A stretch of DNA of 64,000 nt from Lepas anatifera (lineage: Eukaryota; Arthropoda; Thecostraca; Lepadidae), in contig JAOTON010000975.1 of NCBI GenBank assembly GCA_034440635.1, forward strand, positions 1,116,001 through 1,180,000, read 5' to 3'. Numbering within the stretch: position 1 is the stretch's first letter; each line of letters starts with the position of its first letter. Shown here piece by piece: positions 44,770 to 55,104 of the stretch. Under the pieces are notes generated by a model. The model ran no database searches and was not told where the DNA came from. It saw nothing but the letters and a program-made list of their open reading frames with translations. Both the position numbers and the translations under genes were made by a program.

Positions 44770-44893
44770 AGTATAATTTTTGGGGATATCGACGCACCAA
44801 CTGCCAGGGCGTCGCCAACTCTTTCCCTGTTGGTAGGGTTTCTCGGGAGCCAGCTTGCTCCTTGTTCAGGAGAAGCCGCGGGGCCTTGAACCC
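44770..44893 (-). repeat. tRNA-SINE copy inside family X
   Basis: Contains TTTTTGGGGATATCGACGCACC, then the CTGCCAGGGCGTCGCCAACTC tail and a head remnant GCGGGGCCTTGAACCC. GCGTGTCTAAGT before (about 44761) and GCGTATCTAAGT after (about 44897) look like its target duplication, with X continuing beyond. Confidence 0.75.
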
Positions 44894-45024
44894 GGAGCGT
44901 ATCTAAGTCTTATTACCCCCCCTCCAATTGGGGGTTTGACCCCTGAAGACACTATAATGGTCAGCACAAGAAATGCCCCCTCCCCGCCACACTGACATCT
45001 CCTTACAAATGCCCAGTCTACATC

Positions 45025-47344
45025 TGATCGGTTTGTATTTCCATAAAATTTGGATCACAGGAGGTTTTAAGGGCACCGAAACGATTGAAGACCAATACAA
45101 ATTTCCAAGAAAAGTCTCCAGTGATATGGCCGCAGAAAATCTTTAATGGTTCCCTGTAGCGTATTTCCAACGACCATGATTCAAATGTTATGATGGTGGT
45201 TTTTGTAAATTATTTTGTTTTCCATGCTATGGACGAATCAAAATTATTTTCATGGAAAGTTTTTTCTTTCAATTCTGGAACATTTTGGTCACATGAATGC
45301 AACTTTCACATCGGTACGACACGTATTCACAGTCACAGAGAGATGCTTTTCATTCTTGTGGACGGTCTATCCGGGTCGAGCAGGACAAATTCGAGTCGAA
45401 TCGGGTCAGGTCAGGTCGAGTCGCTTATAGTTCAATTGCATCCACCTGCATTGAAAGACCTCGCGGGCGCTGCGCGCCTCCTCGGTGGTAATAGTTAATG
45501 ATTAATGGCACATCGAGGTCCGAGGCAGATCGTGTTGCCAACACAGCCCTATTGGGAGGGCTTTGGGGATCTGATCATGCTTGTTTAGATATCTGACAGG
45601 ACTTGACCCGGGACATATGGCTCAGCAGACAGACCCACTATCCGATGAACCGCGCGTCCCCCACTTATCATCATCAATATCATCAATCAGCATCATCATC
45701 ATAATCATCATCAGCAATCAGCGTCATCATAATCATTTGCTTTCTGGTACAGCAGAACAGGTGCATAAGAAATGCAGTAAACAAGAATGAGGGAAGAAAC
45801 TGAAAATAAACATTTGAATATACAGAGAAATTAAGCGGAAGCTTTTTGCGACACCAAGTAGATAGCAGATATACATAACGGAGAAAGCAAAGAGAAAGCC
45901 AGGAAAGTAAACTAAGCTAAAATAAGCAGCAAAAGAAAAACTATCCAAGGCGACACAAGCGCCTGGAAATCATAAAATATAAGGATATAAGGACGTGGAA
46001 ACCCCCGTAAAGCGCAGCAAAATACCGCACAAAATAGACAAAAACATAGTTAAGCATTGACAACTAAAATATAATATATGTCTAATACCCACATGTGACT
46101 ATGGTTATTGGGCAATATGTCTACCTCAGTGGGAAACTTCTTTACATGAGCAGTAGAAGAAAGCAGAGACAATGCCTTAGAAAAAATAAGAACTCAAACC
46201 ATAAGCAGCCATCAATGTCAAACAAGTCTGACATCGCACCCACAATATCGTTGAAAAAACAGGTTTGACCATCTAGGAATTTGTGCCTTGAAAACTTACG
46301 TTAGTGAAATTTGCATGATGTCCAATGATATCCACCACAAGAAGACAACGCTGCGGTTTTGTTCAGGTTCTCATGCATGCCTTAGGAAACAGAATGGACT
46401 CTCAGTCCGTCAATACGCATTCTAAGATTCAGAAGGGTTCAAAGTGTCCAGCAAATGCTCCACTTTTACGAGCCAAGTTTCAACATTTTTAGTGACACAT
46501 AAGTGGTTTGAAATTCCCTTGGTGGTGCCTCTGGCACTTCCATCGAACTCTGGAAATAATTAAATGCCATTTATTTGAGAAAGCCAAGCGGACGCTTTTA
46601 CTACAATATGGAAAGCCAATTTTGGCTTAAATTTTTAGGATGGCTCATTCATAGAGATGAACTATTACCCTGAAATATCTCTATTCCATGCTATTTCTAC
46701 TAGTAGTTCTAGTTGTTATTGCTATTAGTAGTATTGGTCAATCTTTATGGGTTCGTTAATATTCTCCATAGAACTGAATTCATGCCGCTACCGACAAGTT
46801 CAAGTTTCATCCTGTTACGACGCCTGTTGGCATAAATATTCCCTTTCTATTATCGTGACGGTTCGGTTGGGTCGGCCGTGCTCTCATATGTGGAATTGTA
46901 ATCACATGTAGGGGAGGCGCGGCAGCTGCTCGCCCAATTGGTGGTTGAATTCGACCAAATATATTTGTCATATTTAGTGAGTGTGATAGTTACCAATCTC
47001 TTACTCAGTTCTATTGCCATGTTTGTATAATTCATTCCTTAATGGCGGCATTGCTACGTTCAAAGTTCTTCCTATACCAGTCACTGTTTCCCCATTCTGT
47101 TTCTTCACAGTTGTATGTGCAACCCTTTCCCAGCCACCACAGCCAATAAAACTCCCGTGGCTTCCACTCTTGTTGATTGCAGGAAAAGGAACAGAAGTAA
47201 GAGACACGACAGAAATGTACCGGCACGGCCCTCGGGAGTGCTTTTGTGCTGTGCAACCTCATATTTATCCATGCTGTCAAGAGGAGACCTTAACACAATT
47301 CCGCTCCGACACTTCCATTACGTAATGACTTGCTTCGTGTAGGG
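45025..47344. other. Intergenic DNA with a SINE copy and an ATC-rich microsatellite
   Basis: Apart from the SINE at 45520-45655 and the ATC/ATAATC-rich simple repeat at about 45663-45740, no element is recognised. 47010-47190 (minus) holds a pyrimidine tract followed by a frame reading SGSHGSFIGCGGWERVAH, which could be an exon but has no family resemblance I know. Confidence 0.4.
45520..45655 (-). repeat. Decayed tRNA-SINE copy
   Basis: On the minus strand the head is GGTTCATCGGATAGTGGGTC with B-box-like CCCGGGTCAAGTCC (about 45605), then the body with GATCAGATCCCCAAAGCCC and GTTGGCAACACG. The 3' tail is lost. Microsatellite DNA lies at its head side, not its tail. Confidence 0.75.
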
Positions 47345-47352
47345 ATAGGGCC

Positions 47353-48633
47353 CAGGGAATTTTTTTAAGGAAAGTCAGTGGGGGACCATTTCTTGTGCTG
47401 GCCAAGATATAGTGTCTTCAGGGGATCAAAACCCTATTGTGAGGGGGTTTAATAAAACGTAGACGCGTTAGTATCAAACAAAATGTTTCTTCAATTTTTC
47501 TGTTATTCCATGTTAGAGATTATAGATGCTGCCAGGTTTTTTTTTCTGGTGGAAAAGGTCAAACCGAGTTAGAAAAAGGGTCCAAGAGGGGCAAAATTTT
47601 ATTTCCTCTAACATAGCTAAATAAACGCCACAAAAGCCAGCTTAAGGCTATAACGACCCCTAGCGGTAGTCATAAACCCACAGAAAAAGCGACTTGTATC
47701 ACTGTTTAAAACTAATTGTTGACAGTTTGGTATTGACTTGACGCAATATTTTTAGCACACTACCCATCTAATAGGAAGCCAGGGGTGCCCTTCCAACCCC
47801 GTGTGGCCATCGAATGATGTTATCCGCATAACCAGAACATTTTTTAGCATCATCAATAACCCCTCCCCCCCACTTTTTTACCAAAAATTTCCTGATTTCA
47901 GTCAAAATGGGAGTAAATCAAAAATATGTACAACCAGCCGCTGCGGAAGGCAACGAGGAGCCCAAATTCGAAAAGTTTTTGGTGCTAACGTGGAAAGTTT
48001 GCTGTCAGCATCAGGTTGAAGTTTGGCTGGCCCCCTCACTTTTTTGCCGGTGGCGACGCTTATGTATGCTACCCCAACAATAATAAATAAAAAGGCTAAG
48101 CACGTCATACCGCCACACTAGCAACCAGTCTTACGCACTTTGACTACACCGTGTCTCGTCTAATCCACGAACGAGCTCCAAGCGCTGACAACTGACAGCA
48201 TGTGAGATGAGAGCATCATGCAATGTCACGGTATTGGCTGGGATGTGAACTTCCGGTCGGATAAAACAGGAATTTTGATTGGTTGTAGGCCAGCGTTAAT
48301 CTCCAGCGTTTTGATTAGTTGATGCTGAAGCTGCTTTGCCGGGATTTCCCGTAACTACGCGCTTTGTTTCGTCTTCGCACAATGGAGTAGGCAGCCACGG
48401 GTGGAAATGTTTAACACAATTTTTGTGGATTGCTAATTTGGGAACAGAAATAGAACAAAGTTATAATCATCCGGTGGCGTTCTGTCTTATTTACATTAGG
48501 TTAGTCTGCATTTGGTCAATTTTAAGTCATCTGTCTATTTCACAGGGTGGCCAACTTCCGGGCACTGGGGGGGGAATTTCGGCCGACTGGAGGTGGGGCG
48601 AATGGCCCCCCAGTTAACATGTTATATGGCCTG
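47353..48633 (-). mobile_element. hAT-like family X, copy 2 (reference copy)
   Basis: Plus-strand left end CAGGGAATTTTTTTAAGG; reverse-complemented right end CAGGCCATATAACATG. Flanks ATAGGGCC (47345-47352) and ATAGGTCC (48634-48641) agree at 7 of 8. At 1281 bp it is the shortest of three copies and shows the uninterrupted order of blocks. It is used here to identify insertions in copies 1 and 3. No ORF of note. Confidence 0.8.
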
Positions 48634-48762
48634 ATAGGTCCTGTACAAAGAGCTTGCAGATAGTCATCACTAAATTCTTAAATAACATGATTTAACCTTC
48701 ACCCTGGTGCGACTATAAGTAGACTTCGCCCTGGTAGTGGGAAGACCCCTGAAAGTAAAATA

Positions 48763-49160
48763 TTAACACGCACATTGACGGGAGTCTGAGCCACCTTCGC
48801 TTTGATGGGGGGCGGGAACCCGCCCCTCTAAGATCTCGAAAATCACGCTAGATAGCAAAAACCAGTAAACGGTGTTGGGTAGCCCATTCACTTCTCTATC
48901 GAAAATATTTTAACCATTTTTTGTCAGGTCACATTTGAGGTTCACTTAAAGTCAACACATGCCGTCATAGGGATAACATATAAATGAAGGTTTTCGGTCA
49001 TTTCATTTGAACAGGTAAAGATAGAGCAAAACGATTTAAACCCTTCGAATCCTCGCAGCAAGCCGAATAGAATTATATATAATATGACCTTGCTAGGTCA
49101 AATATGATATTTAACCTGACCTGAGGTCAGGTTAAGGTCAAATTAGATAAAATGTATATC
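48763..49160 (+). mobile_element. AGGTCA-rich MITE family C, truncated
   Basis: Starts TTAACACGCACATTGACGGG, then GAGCCACCTTCGC. 48950-49150 is the inverse of 62870-63090 (ATGCCGTCATAGGGATAACAT, GAGCAAAACGA, CAGCAAGCCGAAT). It contains TGACCTGAGGTCA, a perfect 13-mer palindrome. It ends just before the next element at 49223. Confidence 0.7.
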
Positions 49161-49222
49161 AATAGAACCACAAGGACACAGAAAATATAATGAAGTTACA
49201 ATAAAGGCTCTATCGCCATCCA

Positions 49223-50254
49223 TTAACCCGCGCCCCACCGGGGGTCCGGTGACACCTTCGCCCCACCGAAGGCCATCGATGCCATCCTCTAACTCCGAAA
49301 ATATGGGGGTTAGCGCAAATCTGTAAAGTGCATCAGAAGGCTCGCATGAATTCAGTAAGAAATTACTTCGCATTTTTAAGCGCTCATGTCAATGGTTTGA
49401 CCTCCAGAGGTCAAGTTAGGTCAAAATCGGCTATTTTCACTCAAATATGCAATGCTTACGCAAACTGGGTATATATCTTATGCCATTAGAGCTATTGAGA
49501 TCTGGTAAAGTACGCTTGATAGGGAAAATGCAAGACCTTTTTCGCTATGTGAAACGTAACGACCTCCCGCCAGTGGTTTGACATCCAGAGGTCACCTCGT
49601 GACCTAATATGACCTGAGGTCACGAAAGGTCAGAAAGTGACCTTTCCGTATATCAAATGAAAGCCAGTGACGAGACATACACGATGGTGTTTGTTTCAGC
49701 GCTCTAGCTCAACTAGGTCAAAAGTTATTGTCTAAATACTGTTTTTGAGCCCTGGTGACCTTGGATGACCTTGGAGAGGTCAAAGAGCAAATATGACCCC
49801 TGGGATCCGGTAAAAGGGTGTCTAAGTGTTTCTTTTCTGAGCAAGCCATCATATTTAATCGTTTTTATGATTTTTAGATCATAAGACAGCTTTTCACCAT
49901 GCTTCTTCAATGGGAGAGGTCACCTCGTGACCTGACCTCAGGTCACGAAATCGAAAAATCCCAGATATAGGTCTGGTAGACCCTGGAGGGTTCATAGAGT
50001 GTGGAAAGTTTCAAATCGATCGACTTAGAAATGTAGCTCTTACAGAGCTCAAAACTTGAAGTGAGGTGACCTTGGTTGACCTCGCCTGGTGACCTAACCT
50101 TTGGTGACCCGGAGTAAAAAATGTCAGGAATGGTGGGAAAATAATGAGGTGAGAGGTAGAGCTCACAACCGCGGTGCTGCGTCTCGTCGTTTTTCTGTTA
50201 TCCCGGAAAAACTTTAGGGGGCCATCGATGCCCCTCGCGTGGGGTGAGGGCTAA
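49223..50254 (-). mobile_element. TTAA-flanked AGGTCA-rich MITE family A, copy 2
   Basis: Left TTAACCCGCGCCCCACCGGG; right, reverse-complemented, TTAGCCCTCACCCC. Full-length inverse of 3320-4350. By eye I count 17 AGGTCA/TGACCT hexamers in 49560-50110, against less than one expected by chance. Many are paired as palindromes (for example AGGTCACCTCGTGACCT, twice). Confidence 0.85.
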
Positions 50255-50562
50255 AGGACACTGGTCCCCACTGGTAACAAATGTGCAGAACTGAGGACCA
50301 AAAGATGTCCCCACATTGCACACACAACATATCAAAGCGTAAAAACTGATACGGCAACGCAGCCCCAGATAGATAACTTTTGAGTTTGGTATGAGAACTG
50401 ATTTCACTCTCCGCAAGACTTCGCTCTCAATTTGTACTCCGAGCTCTCCCACTACAAGCGTTAAGGCCTAGTAACTGCAGATGTGTTGCTCGTTGGGCAA
50501 AAAATATTGTGCTCTTTGCCGGAAGTCACTATGGCACATAGCTAGGACTACTGCGCCCAAAA
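50255..50562. other. Unassigned DNA
   Basis: No feature recognised between the TTAA MITE and the hAT MITE. Confidence 0.35.
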
Positions 50563-50820
50563 CATGGGCGGATCCAAGGGCAAGAGGGCACTCCTCCCCT
50601 CCCGATCGACCCTCGGCGCCAACTGAAAATGAAATGGTCACAACACCCGCTGAAAGTTCGATGGTGCTGCCCCGGAAGGTCACTTGCCAACCCCCCCCCA
50701 CTGAATGCGAGCATCGGCTCCCCTACGATTGGATTTGTCGCCCACCTGATAAGTTTTCCCCTACAAAAGTGGCAGCCCCCGAACTTACCCCACTGATCAG
50801 CAATCCTGGACACGCCTATG
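50563..50820 (+). mobile_element. 258-bp hAT-type MITE (CATGGGCGGATCC ends)
   Basis: TIRs CATGGGCGGATCCAAGGG and, reverse-complemented, CATAGGCGTGTCCAGG. Flanks GCCCAAAA (50555-50562) and GCTCAAAA (50821-50828) agree at 7 of 8. Same family as 61878-62094; shared internal words CCCGATCGACCCTCGGCGCC and AAAAGTGGC. The open frames on both strands are incidental. Confidence 0.85.
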
Positions 50821-50828
50821 GCTCAAAA

Positions 50829-51168
50829 GGAAACAATAGTTCCTAGGTGAAAAGCTGAAGCTTCATCTGAATGTCAGAATGACCAAATCCTTTAAGCCCT
50901 AAAGGATTACTTTTCTTCTTTGGTTCCCAGTAAAAATGTGGGTGAAATGCAATAAGTTAGGCATTTTATACATATTTTAATTAAATTTATTTTAAAGCAG
51001 CCGCAAAGTGAATATGTAGAATTCATCACTCATTCTAGATATCATAGAAATTCTTTTCATTCTAGAAATCCCTAATTCTCAGAACAGTTCCCCAACGGCG
51101 GCTCACAATACTGTTTCGGGTCTTGGACCCACTGTGAATTTGAACTATAAGTGTTTTGATAAGACAGT
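50829..51168. other. Unassigned AT-rich DNA
   Basis: Nothing recognised. Confidence 0.35.
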
Positions 51169-52745
51169 TTAACCCTCGCCCCGGTGGGGGTGTTTGAAAA
51201 CACCCCTCGGATTTTTCCGGCGGAAGGAAAAAAACGGCGGCGCGAAGCACCGCCGTGCTTGCCTCACCTTATCCTTGATCAATTTCGCAACTTTGTCCAC
51301 AATTTAAAGGGTGGGTAATCTCAGGTCAGGGCACCAGTGCAGGTCAGGTGACCTCACCTCCAAAAATGTTTAAGGTGGCATAGGTTGGAAATGGGTGAAT
51401 CTATCGGATTGAAACTTATACCACATAATGGGTCCACCGAGTATTATAAAATATATTCCGGGATTTTTCATATTGATGACCTAAGGGCAGTACGGATCAT
51501 GACCTCTCAATTGACTCAAGTACTCAACATGACCTCACATCTAAATTCACTCTCATCTCCTCATGATCTGAAAGGACTCCATTTCTCCTGGAGATCATCA
51601 TAAGTGAGTATGACGTGATTCTTTTTTCTTTCTTTTTTTACATGATATCTGGCCGGACAATGACGATGAGGAAAATATATCTTTGATAAATCATGAGCTT
51701 CCTTTCTTTGCCTTTGAAGGCCGGTGCGCTACAGGTTTTTCCTCGCCTACTGGCTTGAGGGGTTTATGGAATGGGGCTCATACATGCGTAATCATGCTTT
51801 CATATCAAGTATCTCTTACCTCATCATCTAAAAAGGTTCAAAACACGTTATTAGTACGTAGATTAAACATTTCTGTGGTTTAGCACTCAAGGTCAGGTGG
51901 CTCTGTGGTGTTTCTACGCCAGACACACAAAATATCATGCTCTCATCTTCAGTTACCTCACCTCCGCACCTGGTGTCAGTCCTCACCCTGGTGTTCCCAC
52001 GAGGGACACACACAAATCATGCTCACATATTTAGTCACTCTCACCTCATCAACAAGAAAAATGGAAATGCATGGGAAGAACAGAAATTAGGTTGTATTTG
52101 TGTAGATACAGCTGAGAATACCTTCATTTTCTCCAAATCGTAGTATCCTGGGCCCCTTTCCAGGTTCATGTTGCAATTTTTAACCTGTGACCTCTGAGAG
52201 GTCACCTAGGGGTACTTAAGCAATTTTCAGACTTTGGTCAAATTGGGGGTGTTTGCAACCTTAAAGCCCTAACTAATAACTTTGGTCAATAACTGCATAA
52301 AATAATAATACAGCTTTTATTTTGATACCATTGCCTTTGGATCGCTATTGCAAATCGATTGGTATGCATATTGACTATATTAGGCCAAAAAGTTACCTGA
52401 GGTCAGGTCATTTTGTTTTTTTACCTAGTATGGTCATATTACACATCATTTGATTTGCCACGACGAGAGGAAGCGCGTGGTACCTAAAAATGATTCTAAC
52501 TCAAATCTGTCAGATGCTAGAGCCCAAGAACTCCACTCAAAATACCACCTTCTTTGACCTATCATGACCTCAATATTGACCCGAGCCAAAAAGTGTCAAA
52601 TATAGTGTCCTCATGAATTTTTATGAGCTATGCACCAGCGTTCATGTTTTTTCGCTATCCCGCATAGGGGCCGAGTTCGAGGAGGGTGTTAAAACACCCC
52701 CACCAGGGCGAAGGTGGCTCAGAGGCCCACTGAGGCACGGGCTAA
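51169..52745 (+). mobile_element. TTAA-flanked AGGTCA-rich MITE, family E
   Basis: Left TTAACCCTCGCCCCGGTGGG; right, reverse-complemented, TTAGCCCGTGCCTCAGTGGG, followed by CACCTTCGCCCTGG. The right TTAA has mutated to CTAA. Both ends carry a GGGTGTTTGAAAACACCC-like palindrome (51188-51205; about 52684-52700). A GC hairpin ACGGCGGCGC-GAA-GCACCGCCGT (one mismatch) is at about 51233-51255. About 51500-52140 differs in texture (repeated CTCATC/ACCTCA words) and may be a further insertion. Confidence 0.8.
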
Positions 52746-54400
52746 TGCAGCCCTCAATAAATTCAGAGTCACATATTCATAGCATTTCCTTCAACTCGCC
52801 TTTAAAAACCCGAATAAATTTAGAATTGTGAAGACAATGGCACGAGGGTAGAATTTGTTAAGTCTGGGGACGCAACGCTCAATGTGGATCCTCTGGAAAA
52901 TATCCCGATAGAGGAGATCTTTAGCGGTTTTCAATCCTCTGGAGGTATGCCCTAAATACTGCTGTTATTCCCGACGACATGCATATGTGACCCTGACCTT
53001 CAGACGGTGGTGCTCATCAAAAACAATGCTGAGGAAGTAAGGGAACTCGGCAAAAATGTTTTCTGTGCGCATTGCTGGCAATAGAGCTCAGCATTGAGAA
53101 ATCCTTGAAACAAATAGAATAGAAGCATACACTCCGTCCTCGTGTTCCACTGTCACCAGCAGTGTTAGAAAGGTATTGTATTGATAGGAGTAGTGGACAC
53201 ATTTGCAGACAATTAATCTAATCTTATTCACTTTTATTTTATACACAATTAACCCTATTGGTATTCGCTTCAAGGGCGAGATAATGTATTCCTCTAACTG
53301 TTCAAATGGGCCATCATGCCGTGAGAGCGGGTAATCAGTGAACTAAGACAACAGAACTGTCTTAAGAATATGTTCAGAAGGAGTGCACAGTTCTTGAAGG
53401 CTTTCAAGCTCATGCAAGCATCTGCAATTTGTACAATACGTCCACACGATATCTCAAGCGGGTTTGCAAAGAACGCAGCACCTACAGAGAGAGAGAGAGA
53501 GGGAGAGATGTGAGAGAGAGAGGGAGAGAGAGAGGGAGAGAGAGAGAGGGAGAGAGAGAGAGAGAGAGATCGGGACGCACATCTCCCGGGAGACAGGCGG
53601 GCAGTGTATCGCTCATCACGCGCATCCCCTGGGTCTGGGTGGATTCTCCGGCAATCTTCACTGACACAGATCCTAACGTCAACAACTCACTCCTCCAGAG
53701 GAATCATCTGCATTGGAAGTCACACAGGTCGCTGTACCAAATGTACTTCCTATGATGTAAGTATATTTGTCCAACGATATAAGCTCACGCCGGTGCAGTG
53801 GCTTGTGTGGGCGGATTTGTTAGCTCTGATCATCAGCAATGCTCATTACATTTCGCTCAGTAAATATCCCTTAAATCCCCCAGATCTCAGCCACCGACGG
53901 CTGACATATCATGCCAATCAGTGGTATTACTTTCTGTTGTTGAAAACTAACCGGATGTTTCAATCAAACAATAGCTTAGATTTCACCCGTTCCGGATATA
54001 AGGGGAAGGTTTTAAGGTGGTAAACGGAGTCCAAAATCGTGAAAACATGTTTTTTTAGAAAGCCTACAAAAAGCGAGAAGTTTCGGGGCAAAGTTGTTCC
54101 CCCACCAGCTCTGCTGAATCCGCCCCCGGATTTCACCAAAACTGCTAAAAACGGCTCTAAACGGCTCTAAACGTGACAAGGAATCGTGTTAGAAATATTG
54201 TTTATTGTCTTTTTCTTCAATATATAGCATGAATGTAAGTCGGTTATTTCTCAGGCGTATTGACAGCTTCCAGAATTAGCAAAACCAAGAATCAGATGAA
54301 TACTAGACACTCTTAGAAAAAAGTTGGGAATATACCATTTAGCTATCTGGAAAACAATGCAAAATAGATCGCTCTCAGAAATGAGACACAGCCAAATCTA
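52746..54400. other. Unassigned DNA with a GA-rich microsatellite
   Basis: Holds the (GA)n tract at 53486-53568. Short frames around 53600-54020 have no recognised motifs. CTGCTGAATCCGCCCCCGG at about 54112 resembles an isolated hAT-MITE end. Confidence 0.4.
53486..53568. repeat. (GA)n microsatellite, interrupted by G/T
   Basis: Runs of AGAGAG with GGGAGAG interruptions. It produces spurious Arg/Glu-rich and Leu/Ser-rich frames on the two strands. Confidence 0.95.
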
Positions 54401-54462
54401 AAACACTTTTGACCCAGAAAGCGTTAAGATGCAGCCTTGCAGCGCTAGCGGACTGGACCACC

Positions 54463-54799
54463 ATGTCAGTCCGGGTGGCAGGGAGACGCAGTCGCTCGGA
54501 CATCAGACGTCACCGACACCGCCGGCGGCGCTGCCTGTGTCGTCGTCGACGGCCGTCGACGGCGGGGGACTCGTGTCGGCGCCGTCGAGAGCGACGCACT
54601 GGCGGGCAGGCGCGGCGGTGCGTCGAGGGAGGCGTTACGGACGCGCGCTTGCGAGCGGTGGGAGCTGGTGTTGGTGCAGAGGCCTGTATGGAAAATGGAG
54701 GACCATGCAGAAGATGCTGCGGTATTTTCGTGAGATGCAAAGCTGGCGACAAAGTTGAATTGTGGAGCAACGGGATCAGCGGCTGGCTGGTGTCTGCAA
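54463..54799 (+). CDS. Candidate first coding exon in a CpG-rich stretch (hypothetical)
   Basis: About 54470-54720 is strikingly GC- and CpG-rich compared with the AT-rich surroundings, like an unmethylated 5' region. An ATG in good Kozak context (GACCACCATGT) opens a frame of 112 codons plus one base that runs into a consensus 5' splice site (CAA then GTAAGT at 54800), giving a phase-1 exon. Residues 1-75 are Arg-rich and low-complexity. Residues 76-112 (from MENGG) include CKAGDKVELWSNGISGW, which looks like the opening strands of a small SH3/Tudor-like fold (inference). No second exon was found; a hAT element lies 250 bp downstream, within the would-be intron. Alternative reading frames here are also open because of composition. 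The start could instead be the internal ATG at 54688. Confidence 0.38.
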
Positions 54800-54805
54800 G
54801 TAAGT

Positions 54806-55035
54806 TTTATCATGTTTTTTTCACACATACCCTTGTTCATCTTAAAAAAAGTTAAATATTTTCCTATCAAGAGCATTGTGACGGAACTCAAGCCCTCTGA
54901 GCAGCATAATGCTTGGAGGTTCGATTTTCTCATTTATTTAATTGCCGATTTCATTGTACATACTTCTCATAAGCCGAATTTCATCAATTTATGAACAAAG
55001 TCACCAGATCTCAAGACCGAACAGGCATACACTTG
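54806..55035. other. Possible intron start or intergenic DNA
   Basis: AT-rich sequence directly after the putative splice donor; no acceptor or further exon recognised. Confidence 0.3.
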
Positions 55036-55104
55036 AATACATACAGGGGCGTAGCCAATGGGGGGCGGCAGGGACAGCTGCCCCCCCTGAGGGCCCGTAA
55101 GGGC

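Larger units (their letters stand above)
42973..45016 (+). mobile_element. hAT-like family X, copy 1 (with two nested insertions)
   Basis: Starts CAGGCTATTTTTTGACATG; the reverse-complemented right end is CTGGGCATTTGTAAGG. Flanks TCTACACC (42965-42972) and TCTACATC (45017-45024) agree at 7 of 8. It contains the GGGCTGCCAG-ended repeat (43322-44694), within which a TTAA MITE inserted (43910-44455), and a SINE (about 44775-44893). No transposase ORF. Confidence 0.8.

Noticed and set aside
50481..50846. 121-codon plus frame and 94-codon minus frame
   Set aside because: Both cover the 258-bp hAT MITE at 50563-50820 and are not conserved in the sister copy at 61878.
53464..53685. Arg/Glu-rich and Leu/Ser-rich frames
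   Set aside because: Products of the (GA)n microsatellite on the two strands.
54466..54933. 155-codon minus-strand frame and 109-codon plus frame over the GC-rich block
   Set aside because: They are mirror frames of a CpG-rich stretch. Only the 54463 frame ends at a good splice donor and has a domain-like segment.
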